Source: Gordonia asplenii (GTDB lineage: Bacteria > Actinomycetota > Actinomycetes > Mycobacteriales > Mycobacteriaceae). Taken from it: DNA of 64,000 nt. The notes under the pieces were generated by a model. It saw only the letters and a list, made by a program, of their open reading frames with translations. It did no database searches and had not been told where the DNA came from. This document shows positions 21,293 through 29,722 of this stretch, in pieces (the first letter of the stretch is position 1; every line of letters starts with the position of its first letter). Both the position numbers and the translations under genes were made by a program. The DNA lies in contig NZ_JABBNB010000003.1 of the NCBI RefSeq assembly GCF_012933505.1, forward strand, positions 1-64,000, in the 5' to 3' direction.

Positions 21293-21889
21293 TCACTCTC
21301 GCGGATCAACTGAGTGAGCGATGACTTCCCTTGTCACGCATCCGAGCGCATGGTCGTTGATCAAGCCCATCGCCTGCATGAAGGCGAATGCCGTCGTCGG
21401 GCCGACAAACTTCCAGCCGCGCTTCTTGAGGTCTTTCGATAGTTTGACCGACGTCGGAGATGTGGACATCGTTTGAGGGACCGCAACTTCGTCGGGCTCG
21501 GGCGAGAAATTCCAGAAATAGGATGATATCGACCCAAATTCTTCCTCGAGGTCGATGGCCCGTTGAGCGTTGTTGACGACAGCTTCGATCTTTCCACGAT
21601 GGCGGACGATTCCGGGATCGGCGAGCATTCGATCGACGTCGGGCGGAGTGAAGTCGGCGACGACGTGGAAGTCGAAGTTCGCGAAGGCCTTTCGGAAGTT
21701 GTCGCGCTTGACGAGAATTGTTCGCCAACTGAGGCCGGATTGGAAGGCTTCGAGCGCGAGTTTCTCGAATAGTCGTCGATCGTCGGCAACGGGAAATCCC
21801 CATTCCGTGTCGTGATAGTCGAGGAATTCGGGCGCTCCGCCGGACCAACCGCAGCGGGGTGATCCGTCGGGGCCGATGAATAGATCCAC
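21293..21889 (-). CDS. tag: DNA-3-methyladenine glycosylase I
   Basis: The 198-residue enzyme removes 3-methyladenine from alkylated DNA to start base-excision repair. The opening RCGWSGGAPEFLDYHDTEWGFPV, the FEKLALEAFQSGLSWRTIL helix and KFVGPTTAFAFMQAMGLINDH near the C-terminus are Tag hallmarks. CGW and the final HALGC supply Cys/His residues for the family's zinc site. The GTG start at 21889 gives the normal family length. The gene stands alone, with no operon partners on either side. Confidence 0.93.
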   Translation of the reverse strand: MDLFIGPDGSPRCGWSGGAPEFLDYHDTEWGFPVADDRRLFEKLALEAFQSGLSWRTILVKRDNFRKAFANFDFHVVADFTPPDVDRMLADPGIVRHRGKIEAVVNNAQRAIDLEEEFGSISSYFWNFSPEPDEVAVPQTMSTSPTSVKLSKDLKKRGWKFVGPTTAFAFMQAMGLINDHALGCVTREVIAHSVDPRE

Positions 21890-22927
21890 GTGTCGGTCTC
21901 TTTCGCAGGTCAGGCGTCAGGAGCGCCGGAGGTTGTCGGTGGTGTACACAGACAGTGACAGTATCGGTTGCGACGCACGCCTGATCGTCTCTGGGAGGCG
22001 ACAGTCCTTAGATGTCGTCGAAGACAAATCGAGTAGTCGTTTCGGGCGACTGCTGCTAGCGTCAACGTCGTGATCGATATGGGACATCGAGCCAGGGTGG
22101 CGGGTTACAGGCCGTCGCCCCTGTTCGTCCTCATCCGGGGATAGCGGGCAGGGGCGCTTGATTCCTCGGAGGCTCGCGCCTTGTCCCGTACCGATGCCCA
22201 TGTGGCTCTTTGTATTTGTCTGCACCGTGGCGACCTCGTTGCCCGCGCAACTCACGCATCCGCTCATGCCGTTTGCGATTTGCCCGCACGAGTGCCCTCT
22301 CCCGACGACCGGCATGCCACCAGATGCCGCTGGGAGTTGCAGTTCACCGGCATCCACGTGTGTTCGTGCTGGATGTGCCATGCCGGGCCACAACACCGCC
22401 AGTCGAATCGTGCCGAACGGCACTCGTCACGAGTGGCTCTTGCCGATGCAACCAAGATATGGCGAGGTGGGGACGATTCCGCGTTCGACGACGTCGTCTT
22501 CGTCGAATCGAGAGAATGGTGGTGACTGAGCTGGCGGTGCCGGGGTTTCGCGCTCGGCCGCACATCGTCGTCGCACCGCGTCGGCGAGTCGGTTAGTGAT
22601 CTCCCCACTCTGTTCTCTGGGTCATCACCGCGAAAGGGGTTGCACCGCGGGTCGCTGACCCGACGGTAGTTTTGTCGACGGCAGACCTCGGCGAACGATT
22701 CGTTGTAACCAGTGGGACTCGTGGGGCGGGCGTAGTCCGACCCCATCGATTCGTTGTTGTCAGTGGGGCCGATGTGCCGGTGGGATTCACGCCGGAGTAA
22801 CAGATGCCCGCGCAGCTTCCTGGCTGGCCGCCGTCAAAGACCATCCACGCGACATTCGACTCGGATTACATCCTCCGACACCGCGGAACCGTCGGATGAG
22901 TATCTGGAGTCGGATGTTCGGCCCTCG
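21890..22927. other. One-kilobase stretch with no firm gene
   Basis: The base composition is lower in GC than the neighbours. It contains a low-confidence Cys-rich frame at 22181-22525 and a short coding-like relic at about 22600-22800 (VVLSTADLGERFVVTSG, ending VPVGFTPE). Two imperfect copies of ATTCGTTGT-A-CAGTGGG occur near 22700 and 22750. The stretch looks like decayed sequence at the edge of the decarboxylase island. Confidence 0.5.
22181..22525 (+). CDS. Possible small Cys-rich protein of unknown function
   Basis: A TTG at 22181 follows a strong CGGAGG ribosome site by 8 bases and opens 114 codons. The predicted protein has seven cysteines, including CSCWMCH near residues 58-64, and an acidic end (GGDDSAFDDVVFVESREWW). 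I recognise no family. Other frames across the same DNA are also open, and codon bias does not favour this frame strongly. It is listed for the ribosome site and the Cys cluster only. Confidence 0.25.
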   Translation: MSRTDAHVALCICLHRGDLVARATHASAHAVCDLPARVPSPDDRHATRCRWELQFTGIHVCSCWMCHAGPQHRQSNRAERHSSRVALADATKIWRGGDDSAFDDVVFVESREWW

Positions 22928-23824
22928 CTAGTCGTCTTCGGCTCCGGCGCGCAGCGAGTCCTCCAGGGCGGCGCGGGCCCCGGGGTCGACCGACGGTGCG
23001 GTGACCAGGAAGATCCGTCTTTCGAAGGTGCTGTCGTGCACGTCGATCGTCGCGAGGCCATCGAGGTGGGCGGGGAGCGCGAGCTCCGGCACCAGGGCGA
23101 CACCGAAATCGGCGGCCACGTAGGCGGCGACGACCGCGTAGTCGTCGCTGCGGTTGGCGATCAGCGGCTCGAAGCCGGCCGCAGCGGCGGCACGAGACAG
23201 GGTGGCGTCCACGGGATCGGACGCCGCGGCGCCACCCACCCAGCGCTCCTCCGCGAGGTCGGCGAGGCGGACGCCGTCGCGTTCGGCGAGCCGGTGGGCG
23301 GACGGAGCGATGATCGACAGGCGTTCGCGCCGGACCGGGATCACCCGGAAGTCGGGCGGTAGGATCGCCCGGCGCCCGGGGGAGTCGTAGACGATCGCGG
23401 CATCCACCCTCAGGCTGACGACGGCGGCTAGCAGCGGATCGAGCTCGGCCTCCATCACGTCGGGCACGAACCCCGCGTCGTTCAGTGCGCGCACGACCCG
23501 GGGGAGCAGCCGGGCTCCCGCCGACGGGAAGACGCCGACGGCGATGCGGCGCCGGCCCGAGGCGACCATCGCCGCGACCTCTTCGAGCGCCCGGTCCGAC
23601 CGGTTCAGGATGGCGATCGCGTGCGGCAGCATCGCCGCGCCAGCCGGGGTGAGGCGCGTGCCGTTGCTGTCGCTGGTGACCATCTCGGCGTTCAGAAGGC
23701 GCGTGAGTCCGCGTAGGTGGTGGGTCACCGTCGGCTGGCTCCATTGCAATGCCGCCGCGGCGCGCAGCACCGACCCGTGCTCCGCCACGGCACGCAACGC
23801 TCGCAACTGTCGAAGATCCAACAT
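22928..23824 (-). CDS. LysR-family transcriptional regulator
   Basis: The 298-residue protein starts with the LysR helix-turn-helix (LDLRQLRALRAVAEHGSVLRAAAALQWSQPTVTHHLRGL). A periplasmic-binding-protein-like effector domain spans about residues 90-290. It is transcribed divergently from the decarboxylase at 23902 with 77 bases between, the usual LysR arrangement for controlling the neighbour and itself. The effector is probably an amino acid or polyamine, judged from the neighbours only. Confidence 0.9.
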   Translation of the reverse strand: MLDLRQLRALRAVAEHGSVLRAAAALQWSQPTVTHHLRGLTRLLNAEMVTSDSNGTRLTPAGAAMLPHAIAILNRSDRALEEVAAMVASGRRRIAVGVFPSAGARLLPRVVRALNDAGFVPDVMEAELDPLLAAVVSLRVDAAIVYDSPGRRAILPPDFRVIPVRRERLSIIAPSAHRLAERDGVRLADLAEERWVGGAAASDPVDATLSRAAAAAGFEPLIANRSDDYAVVAAYVAADFGVALVPELALPAHLDGLATIDVHDSTFERRIFLVTAPSVDPGARAALEDSLRAGAEDD

Positions 23825-23901
23825 CTGGCTCCATATCAGCTATGGATAAGTCAAGAAATGTCGCTATTCCGTATGGTACGCGTCACTGCGAAGATTCATG
23901 C

Positions 23902-25386
23902 ATGACTTCCATCACTCCCTACGCCAACGCCGTCCGTCGCTTCGCTGCCCGCGACCTGCAGCGCCTCAACGTGCCAGGTCACAGCGCCGACCCCGCAGCA
24001 GCGCCCCTCCTCGTCGACTTCTTCGGCGCCGAGGTGCTGCGATGCGACATCTCGCCCCTGCTCGACGGCATCGACAAGGGCGAGTCGAACCCGCTGGAGG
24101 AGGCCCGCGTCGCAGCCGCCCGTGCCTGGGGAGCCCGACGCACGTGGTTCCTCACGAACGGCGCGTCGGAGGCCAACCGGATGGCGGCCCTCGCGCTGTC
24201 GGCGTTCCGGTCTCCCGACGGCATCGTCGTGGCTCAGCGCAGCGCGCACTCCAGCTTCTTCGACGGCATCATCCTGGGCGGGCTCGATCCCCGCTTCGTT
24301 CAGCCGAACATCGACGAGAAGCACGGCATCAACCACGGCGTGACACCCGCCGCCATGCGGGAAGCGCTCGCGGCCGGCGATGCGAAGGCCGCGTACGTCA
24401 TCAGCCCGAGCTACTTCGGCGCCGTCGCCGACGTGGAAGGCATCGCGGAGGTGTGCCACGAGGCCGGGGTTCCGCTCGTGGTCGACGCTGCGTGGGCGGC
24501 CCACTTCGGCTTCCACCCCGACCTGCCGGCCAACCCGCTCGCGTTGGGCGCCGACCTCGTCGTGTCGTCGACGCACAAGATGGGCGGCAGCCTCACCCAG
24601 TCGGCCATGCTGCACCTGGGCGAGGGGGAGTTCGCGGAGGAGTTGGAGCCGCTCATCGACCGCGCCTTCATGTTCACCCAGTCCACCAGCGCCAGCTCCC
24701 TGCTGCTCGCATCGCTCGACCTCGCCCGCGCCTCGCTCGAGGATGGGTACGAGCGGATCGCCACCTCGCTCGCCGCCGCGGAGGAACTCCGGGCCGCCGT
24801 GCGGGCAACTGGGTGTTTCCCGATCGTCAGCGACGGCTTCGACGAGTTCGACGACATCGTCGCGCACGACCCGCTGCGCGTGTCGATCGACGTCGGCGCG
24901 GCCGGGCTGCACGGGCACTCCGTCCGGGAGGAGCTCCTGCGTCGGGAGGGGATCATCACCGAGATCTCCACCGGCTCGTGCATCGTCGCCTTCGTCGGCC
25001 CCGGGACCACCCCGGACCCCGCCCGCTTCGTCGCGGCACTGAAGGGGCTGGAGCCCGTCGGCGAGCTCGCCGCGCGCGGCGAGGGTGGCCCGGTCGCCCT
25101 GCCCAAGCCGGGTGCGGCGGTCATGCGCCCGCGCGACGCGGCCTTCGCGCACACCGAGATCGTCCCGGCTCTCGACGCGGTCGGACGCGTGTCGGCGGAC
25201 TCGCTGGCGGCATATCCGCCCGGCATCCCCAACGTCCTGCCCGGCGAAGTGCTCACCGCCGAAGCCATCACCTTCCTCCGCAGCATCGCGGCGACCCCGG
25301 GCGGGTACGTCCGCGGCGCCGTCGACGGCCTGGTCGACAGCGTTCGCGTGGTCGTCGGGGCCCCGGTCGCCGGTGCCCAGCACTGA
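23902..25386 (+). CDS. Orn/Lys/Arg decarboxylase-family PLP enzyme
   Basis: The 494-residue fold-type I PLP enzyme has LNVPGHSADPAAAPLL at the start, TNGASEANRMAAL for cofactor phosphate binding, LVVDAAWAAHFGFHP, and the Schiff-base Lys in SSTHKMGGSLTQSAMLH. The C-terminal domain ends PPGIPNVLPGE, which is typical of the group. It should decarboxylate lysine, ornithine or arginine to the diamine or agmatine; the substrate cannot be read from sequence. ATG 23902 gives the family N-terminus. A start near 23845 is possible but unconserved. The downstream permease at 25532 suggests substrate/product exchange. Confidence 0.9.
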   Translation: MTSITPYANAVRRFAARDLQRLNVPGHSADPAAAPLLVDFFGAEVLRCDISPLLDGIDKGESNPLEEARVAAARAWGARRTWFLTNGASEANRMAALALSAFRSPDGIVVAQRSAHSSFFDGIILGGLDPRFVQPNIDEKHGINHGVTPAAMREALAAGDAKAAYVISPSYFGAVADVEGIAEVCHEAGVPLVVDAAWAAHFGFHPDLPANPLALGADLVVSSTHKMGGSLTQSAMLHLGEGEFAEELEPLIDRAFMFTQSTSASSLLLASLDLARASLEDGYERIATSLAAAEELRAAVRATGCFPIVSDGFDEFDDIVAHDPLRVSIDVGAAGLHGHSVREELLRREGIITEISTGSCIVAFVGPGTTPDPARFVAALKGLEPVGELAARGEGGPVALPKPGAAVMRPRDAAFAHTEIVPALDAVGRVSADSLAAYPPGIPNVLPGEVLTAEAITFLRSIAATPGGYVRGAVDGLVDSVRVVVGAPVAGAQH

Positions 25387-25531
25387 GGCGATTGCGCCTC
25401 GCAACGTGGTGTCCACGGGTTAGCTTGTGTGCAACTCGACGGACGCGAAGAACGTGTCGGATCGCCGATCCGGCCGCTGTCCGATGGGCGATAAGCAAAC
25501 AGGCCGTCGCCCCTGAAGAACGGGTAACAAT

Positions 25532-26983
25532 GTGACAACCATCAGCCAACAACTCCTGAGGCGCAAGCCGATCGGGCCGGACACGAGCTCGCCGCTGGCG
25601 CGCACGATCGGCCTCTTCCCACTCATGGCCATCGGCATCAGCTGCACGATCGGCACCGGCATCTTCTTCATCATGTCGCAGGCCGTGCCCATGGCCGGGC
25701 CCGCCGTGATCTGGTCGTTCGTGATCGCCGGCGTCGTCGCCGGCCTCACCGCGCTGTGCTACGCGGAGCTCGCCGGCGCCGTGCCGGTGTCGGGGTCGAC
25801 CTACTCCTACGCATACGCGACGATGGGCGAGGGCACGGCGATGATCGTCGGCGCCTGCCTACTGCTGGAGTACGCGGTGTCGGCCGGGGCCGTCGCCGTC
25901 GGCTGGTCGCAGTACCTGAACGAGCTACTCGGCAACCTGTTCAATATTCAGCTGCCTCACGCGCTGGTCAACGCGCCCGAGGAGGGCGGCATCGTCAACC
26001 TCCCCGCGGTGGTGCTGATCGCGCTCTGCGCGGTGCTGCTCATCCGCGGCACCAAGGAGTCCGTGGTCACCAACGCGATCATGGTGTGCGTCAAGATCGC
26101 CGTGCTGCTGTTCTTCATCGCCGTCGGCATCACCGGCTGGAACTCCGACCACTTCGCGAACTTCGCCCCGTACGGGATCAGCGGCGTCGCGGCGGGCGCG
26201 GGCGTGATCTTCTTCTCCTTCATCGGCCTCGACGCCGTGTCGACGGCCGGCGAGGAGGCGAAGAATCCCAAGCGCAACCTCCCGCTCGCCATCATGCTCG
26301 CCCTCCTCGTCGTGATCGCCCTGTACATCGGCGTCGCGCTGGTCGCGATCGGCGCGCAGCCGGCGTCGCAGTTCGAAGGACAGGAGGCGGGGCTCTCCGC
26401 GATCCTCGCGGACGTGGTCGGCAGTTCCTGGCCCGCGACGGTGCTCGCGATCGGCGCGGTCATCTCGATCTTCAGCGTCACGCTGGTCACCCTGTACGGC
26501 CAGACCCGCATCCTCTTCGCGATGTCCCGTGACGGCATGATCCCCAAGGTGTTCGGCCAGGTCAACGCGCGTACGTTCACCCCGGTCCGCAACACCCTGA
26601 TCGTGTCGGCCGTCGTCGCGGTGCTCGCCGGCGTGATCCCGATCAACTTCCTGGCCGAGATGACCAGCATCGGCACTCTCGCCGCCTTCCTCGTGGTGTC
26701 GATCGGCCTGATCATCCTGCGCCGCCGCGAGCCCGACCTGGAGCGTGGGTTCAAGGTGCCGCTGTATCCGCTGACGCCGATCCTGTCGATCGCGGGATGC
26801 ATCTGGATCATCAGCCAGCTTCGTCCGGTCACGATCGTGGTGTTCGTGGTCTGGAGTGCGGTGTTCCTCGCCTTCTACTTCCTCTACGGCCGACGTAAGT
26901 CCGCGCTGGAGCCGGGCAACTCCGTCCTGGAGCCGGAGGTGCCGATCACCGCGGCCGTGCACGTCGAGAAGGACGAGCGATGA
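25532..26983 (+). CDS. APC-superfamily amino acid permease
   Basis: The 483-residue protein has about 12 hydrophobic segments. The first carries the APC signature GISCTIGTGIFFIMSQAVPMAGPAV, and the stretch FFSFIGLDAVSTAGEEAKNPKRNLP is the conserved loop of cationic amino acid transporters. It is likely an uptake system or antiporter for the substrate of the decarboxylase just upstream. The GTG start at 25532 is the only reasonable one. The stop overlaps the universal stress gene start. Confidence 0.9.
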   Translation: MTTISQQLLRRKPIGPDTSSPLARTIGLFPLMAIGISCTIGTGIFFIMSQAVPMAGPAVIWSFVIAGVVAGLTALCYAELAGAVPVSGSTYSYAYATMGEGTAMIVGACLLLEYAVSAGAVAVGWSQYLNELLGNLFNIQLPHALVNAPEEGGIVNLPAVVLIALCAVLLIRGTKESVVTNAIMVCVKIAVLLFFIAVGITGWNSDHFANFAPYGISGVAAGAGVIFFSFIGLDAVSTAGEEAKNPKRNLPLAIMLALLVVIALYIGVALVAIGAQPASQFEGQEAGLSAILADVVGSSWPATVLAIGAVISIFSVTLVTLYGQTRILFAMSRDGMIPKVFGQVNARTFTPVRNTLIVSAVVAVLAGVIPINFLAEMTSIGTLAAFLVVSIGLIILRRREPDLERGFKVPLYPLTPILSIAGCIWIISQLRPVTIVVFVVWSAVFLAFYFLYGRRKSALEPGNSVLEPEVPITAAVHVEKDER

Positions 26984-27882
26984 GTCTCCTCGTCGGCGTC
27001 GACACCGGGCGTCGATCCTCTGCCGCACTGGCCCTCGCGGCTCAGCTGGCGAACTCTCTCGACACCGACCTGATCGTGGCGGCGGTCATCGCCTCGGCGT
27101 GGCCGCCGATGCGAGGCAACGTCGAACACGAGTGGCGGGTGCACAACCGCGACGCCGCGGACGTCGTACTCGAGCACGCGGCGACTGTGCTCGGCGATCA
27201 GGTTCAGGCGCGCTACGTCGTGCACGAATCGGCGTCGTCTCGCCGGGGGCTGCTCGAACTCGCCGAGTCCGAGCAGCCGGCGGTGCTGGTGTTGGGCTCG
27301 GCGGCGACCGGCCAGCACGGTCGGATCGCGCTCGGGGCCGTCTCCGAGGCGCTCCTGCGGGCGTGCCCCGTACCCATCGCGATCGCCCCCGTCGGGTACC
27401 GCGGACGGGTCGCCTCCCACATCACGCGGCTGACCGCCGCCTACGGTGGCTCGGAGGCGGCGGAGGAGCTCGTGTTGGGTGCCGCGCCCATCGCTGCGCG
27501 GGCGGGCGGCACCCTTCGGCTCGCTTCGTTCGCAGTCCGTCCGGACGCGGAGTTCGGCATCCTCGCGCGCATCGGCGCAAGGTCGGAGGATCCAGTCCTG
27601 CGCGAGTGGGCGGCGCGGATCCGCGCGCACGCGTCGGAGATCCTCGACGAGGTCGAAGACCTCGCGGCACGACCCGAGCTGGAGGACGTCGCGATCGGCA
27701 TCGGAGAATCGTGGGCCGAGGCCATCGAGGACATCGGCTGGCGGGACGGCGATCTGCTCATGATCGGCTCGAGCGGTGTGAACCCACTCGCATGGGTCTT
27801 CGTCGGCTCACACGGGATGAAGATCGTGCGCAACGCCCCGGTACCCGTCATCGTCGTGCCCCGCTCGGTTTCGTGGGCGTGA
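26980..27882 (+). CDS. Universal stress protein with two Usp domains
   Basis: The 300-residue protein is a tandem UspA. The first domain (1-140) starts SLLVGVDTGRRSSAALALAAQLA and ends with LVLGSAATGQHGRIALGAVSEALLRACPVPIAIAP. The second ends LLMIGSSGVNPLAWVFVGSHGMKIVRNAPVPVIVVP. The G-x(n)-S/T-VxxxVLR-type nucleotide loop is partly kept, so ATP binding is plausible. Its ATG overlaps the permease stop. Usp-transporter pairs are common and may gate transport activity. Confidence 0.9.
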   Translation: MSLLVGVDTGRRSSAALALAAQLANSLDTDLIVAAVIASAWPPMRGNVEHEWRVHNRDAADVVLEHAATVLGDQVQARYVVHESASSRRGLLELAESEQPAVLVLGSAATGQHGRIALGAVSEALLRACPVPIAIAPVGYRGRVASHITRLTAAYGGSEAAEELVLGAAPIAARAGGTLRLASFAVRPDAEFGILARIGARSEDPVLREWAARIRAHASEILDEVEDLAARPELEDVAIGIGESWAEAIEDIGWRDGDLLMIGSSGVNPLAWVFVGSHGMKIVRNAPVPVIVVPRSVSWA

Positions 27883-27987
27883 CGGCTACGAGTCTCCTCT
27901 GACCGTGAGACTCCTTTGACGCGGTCAACGAGATCGGCGCCCGATCTGCGAGCAGATCGGGGTGCGCTGACTTGACCCACCGACGAC

Positions 27988-28020
27988 ACGGACCCCGCCG
28001 AGCAACTCGGCGGGGTCCGT
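27988..28020. terminator. Strong bidirectional terminator hairpin
   Basis: ACGGACCCCGCCGAG (27988-28002) pairs perfectly with CTCGGCGGGGTCCGT (28006-28020) across a 3-base loop. Further imperfect pairing extends outward (CCGACGAC with TGTCTGTCGG). It lies between the convergent universal stress gene and 6-phosphogluconate dehydrogenase gene and can serve both. Confidence 0.9.
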
Positions 28021-28109
28021 TGTCTGTCGGTCAGCGTGCCAGGAGTGCGACCGCGAGGTGTGCGCCCCGCCGCACCCAGCCGCACCCGGTCGGCGGTCCG
28101 GTTGTCGGA

Positions 28110-28994
28110 CTAGTCCGACTTCTGCACGGCGTGGCCGCCGAACTGGTTGCGCAGCGCCGACACTGCCTTCATCGCGGGGGAGTCCTGCTGGCGGCTTCCG
28201 AACCTGGCGAACAGCGCCGACGAGATCACATGCGCGGGAACCGAGTGCCGGATCGCCTCTTCGACGGTCCATCGACCCTCGCCGGAATCGTCGGTATAGC
28301 CGGTGATCTCAGCCAGACCGGGATCCTCCTCCAGCGCCTTGATCAACAGGTCGAGCAGCCAGGACCGCACAACGGTTCCCTTGCTCCACGCCCGAAGGGT
28401 CTCCGGGACGTTCTCGATCAGAGGTTCGGCGGTGAGGATCTCGTAGCCCTCCGCGTAGGCGTGCATCAGGCCGTACTCGATGCCGTTGTGAATCATCTTG
28501 GCGTAGTGGCCCGCGCCGACCGGCCCGGCATGTGCGAATCCGTCTTCGCGAGGACCTTCCGGTCGCAGGGCGTCGAAGATCGGCATGGCCGTCGCGACGT
28601 CGGCGGGTGAGCCGCCGACCATCAGCCCGTATCCGTTCTCCTTGCCCCAGATGCCGCCCGACACACCACAGTCGAGGTAACCGATTCCGTGTTCGGCGAG
28701 CAGATCCGCATTGGGTTGATCGTCGGTGTACTTGGAGTTGCCGCCGTCGATGACGAGGTCTCCCTCGGAGAGAATCCCGGCGAGTTCGACCACGGTGTCA
28801 CGAGTGGGGTCGCCGGCCGGGACCATGATCCACACGACACGCGGGCCGTCGAGCCGGTCGGCGAGGGCTTGCAGCGACTCAACGTCGGTGACTTCCGGTC
28901 GGGGGTCGAAGCCGATGACTTCGTGTCCGGCCGCGCGGATGCGGTCCCGCATGTTGTTGCCCATTTTGCCGAGACCGATCAGACCCAACTGCAT
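28110..28994 (-). CDS. 6-phosphogluconate dehydrogenase, decarboxylating (short form)
   Basis: The 294-residue protein oxidises and decarboxylates 6-phosphogluconate to ribulose 5-phosphate. The N-terminal dinucleotide fold is LGLIGLGKMGNNMRDRI. Conserved stretches follow: IDGGNSKYTDD, YLDCGVSGGIWGKENGYGLMVGG and the catalytic Lys in GHYAKMIHNGIEYGLM. The roughly 300-residue length matches the short, often NAD-linked YqeC/GndA class rather than the 470-residue form. ATG 28994 follows GGAAGG; a GTG at 29015 would add seven residues. Confidence 0.92.
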   Translation of the reverse strand: MQLGLIGLGKMGNNMRDRIRAAGHEVIGFDPRPEVTDVESLQALADRLDGPRVVWIMVPAGDPTRDTVVELAGILSEGDLVIDGGNSKYTDDQPNADLLAEHGIGYLDCGVSGGIWGKENGYGLMVGGSPADVATAMPIFDALRPEGPREDGFAHAGPVGAGHYAKMIHNGIEYGLMHAYAEGYEILTAEPLIENVPETLRAWSKGTVVRSWLLDLLIKALEEDPGLAEITGYTDDSGEGRWTVEEAIRHSVPAHVISSALFARFGSRQQDSPAMKAVSALRNQFGGHAVQKSD

Positions 28995-29094
28995 AGCTTC
29001 GCCTTCCGTTGACACCGAGGAACGGTCTCATTGTCCACGACGGCGGCGCCGTTCGTTCGGCGACTCGACGAGGGTCTTCGCGACGAACGATCGG

Positions 29095-29646
29095 TCACGG
29101 TGCGCGAGTGAGCCACGGATCGCCGGTGACGTCGGCCACACTGCGACGTCGACGATCGGCTCGGGAGCCGACGCCCTTTCCGACGGCGATGATCGAGCGG
29201 ATCGTCCAGCCGTAGTCGGGGGCCAGGCATGCGGTGAGTCCGTCGAGGTCGAAAGCCCGGAATTGGTGACAGGCCAGCCCCATCGCCTGCGCTTGAATCG
29301 TCAGATGCGCGACGGCTTGGCCGAGGTCGTAGTCGGCGAACTCGGAATAGGCGATGTCGTCGTCGACCCAGAGTCGTGCGGCGGTGACGACGAGCGCGCT
29401 CGCGTCGAGCGCCCACGCGGCGGAACTCGGCGCGAGGTGCGGCACGACGCGTCGATGATCGTCGTCGCCGCGTCGAGCGGGCAGAAAGCCCCACGGTTGC
29501 GAGTTGCCCGCCGACGGTGCCCAGCGCGCGGCGTCGAGCAACGCGGTCAGCGCGGGATCGTCGAGCACGTGCGTGGCGTCGAAGCTGCTGGGACTGAATC
29601 GGCCGCTCAACAGCGGATGCAGGTGTGGTTGAGCTTGGACGTCCAT
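29095..29646 (-). CDS. Nitroreductase-family protein
   Basis: The sequence LHPLLSGRFSPSSFDATHVLDDPALTALLDAARWAPSAGNSQPWGFL is the FMN-binding N-terminus of nitroreductases, and DLGQAVAHLTIQAQAMGLACHQF is the conserved second half. ATG 29646 gives 183 residues and leaves a divergent control region before the cyclase gene; an earlier start at 29757 would overlap it. It should reduce nitro- or quinone-type compounds with NAD(P)H, with unknown natural substrate. It lies just upstream of and in line with the dehydrogenase gene. Confidence 0.8.
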   Translation of the reverse strand: MDVQAQPHLHPLLSGRFSPSSFDATHVLDDPALTALLDAARWAPSAGNSQPWGFLPARRGDDDHRRVVPHLAPSSAAWALDASALVVTAARLWVDDDIAYSEFADYDLGQAVAHLTIQAQAMGLACHQFRAFDLDGLTACLAPDYGWTIRSIIAVGKGVGSRADRRRRSVADVTGDPWLTRAP

Positions 29647-29722
29647 GCCGAGTCCAACCGCCGTCCCGAGCGCGATGTTCCACCGCGGCACCCGACCTCG
29701 CGACCGTGCCGGCGAAATTGAG

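Noticed and set aside
23896..25535. Frames of about 500 residues on both strands across the decarboxylase
   Set aside because: Only the plus-strand frame from 23902 has PLP-enzyme motifs; the others are GC-driven open frames.
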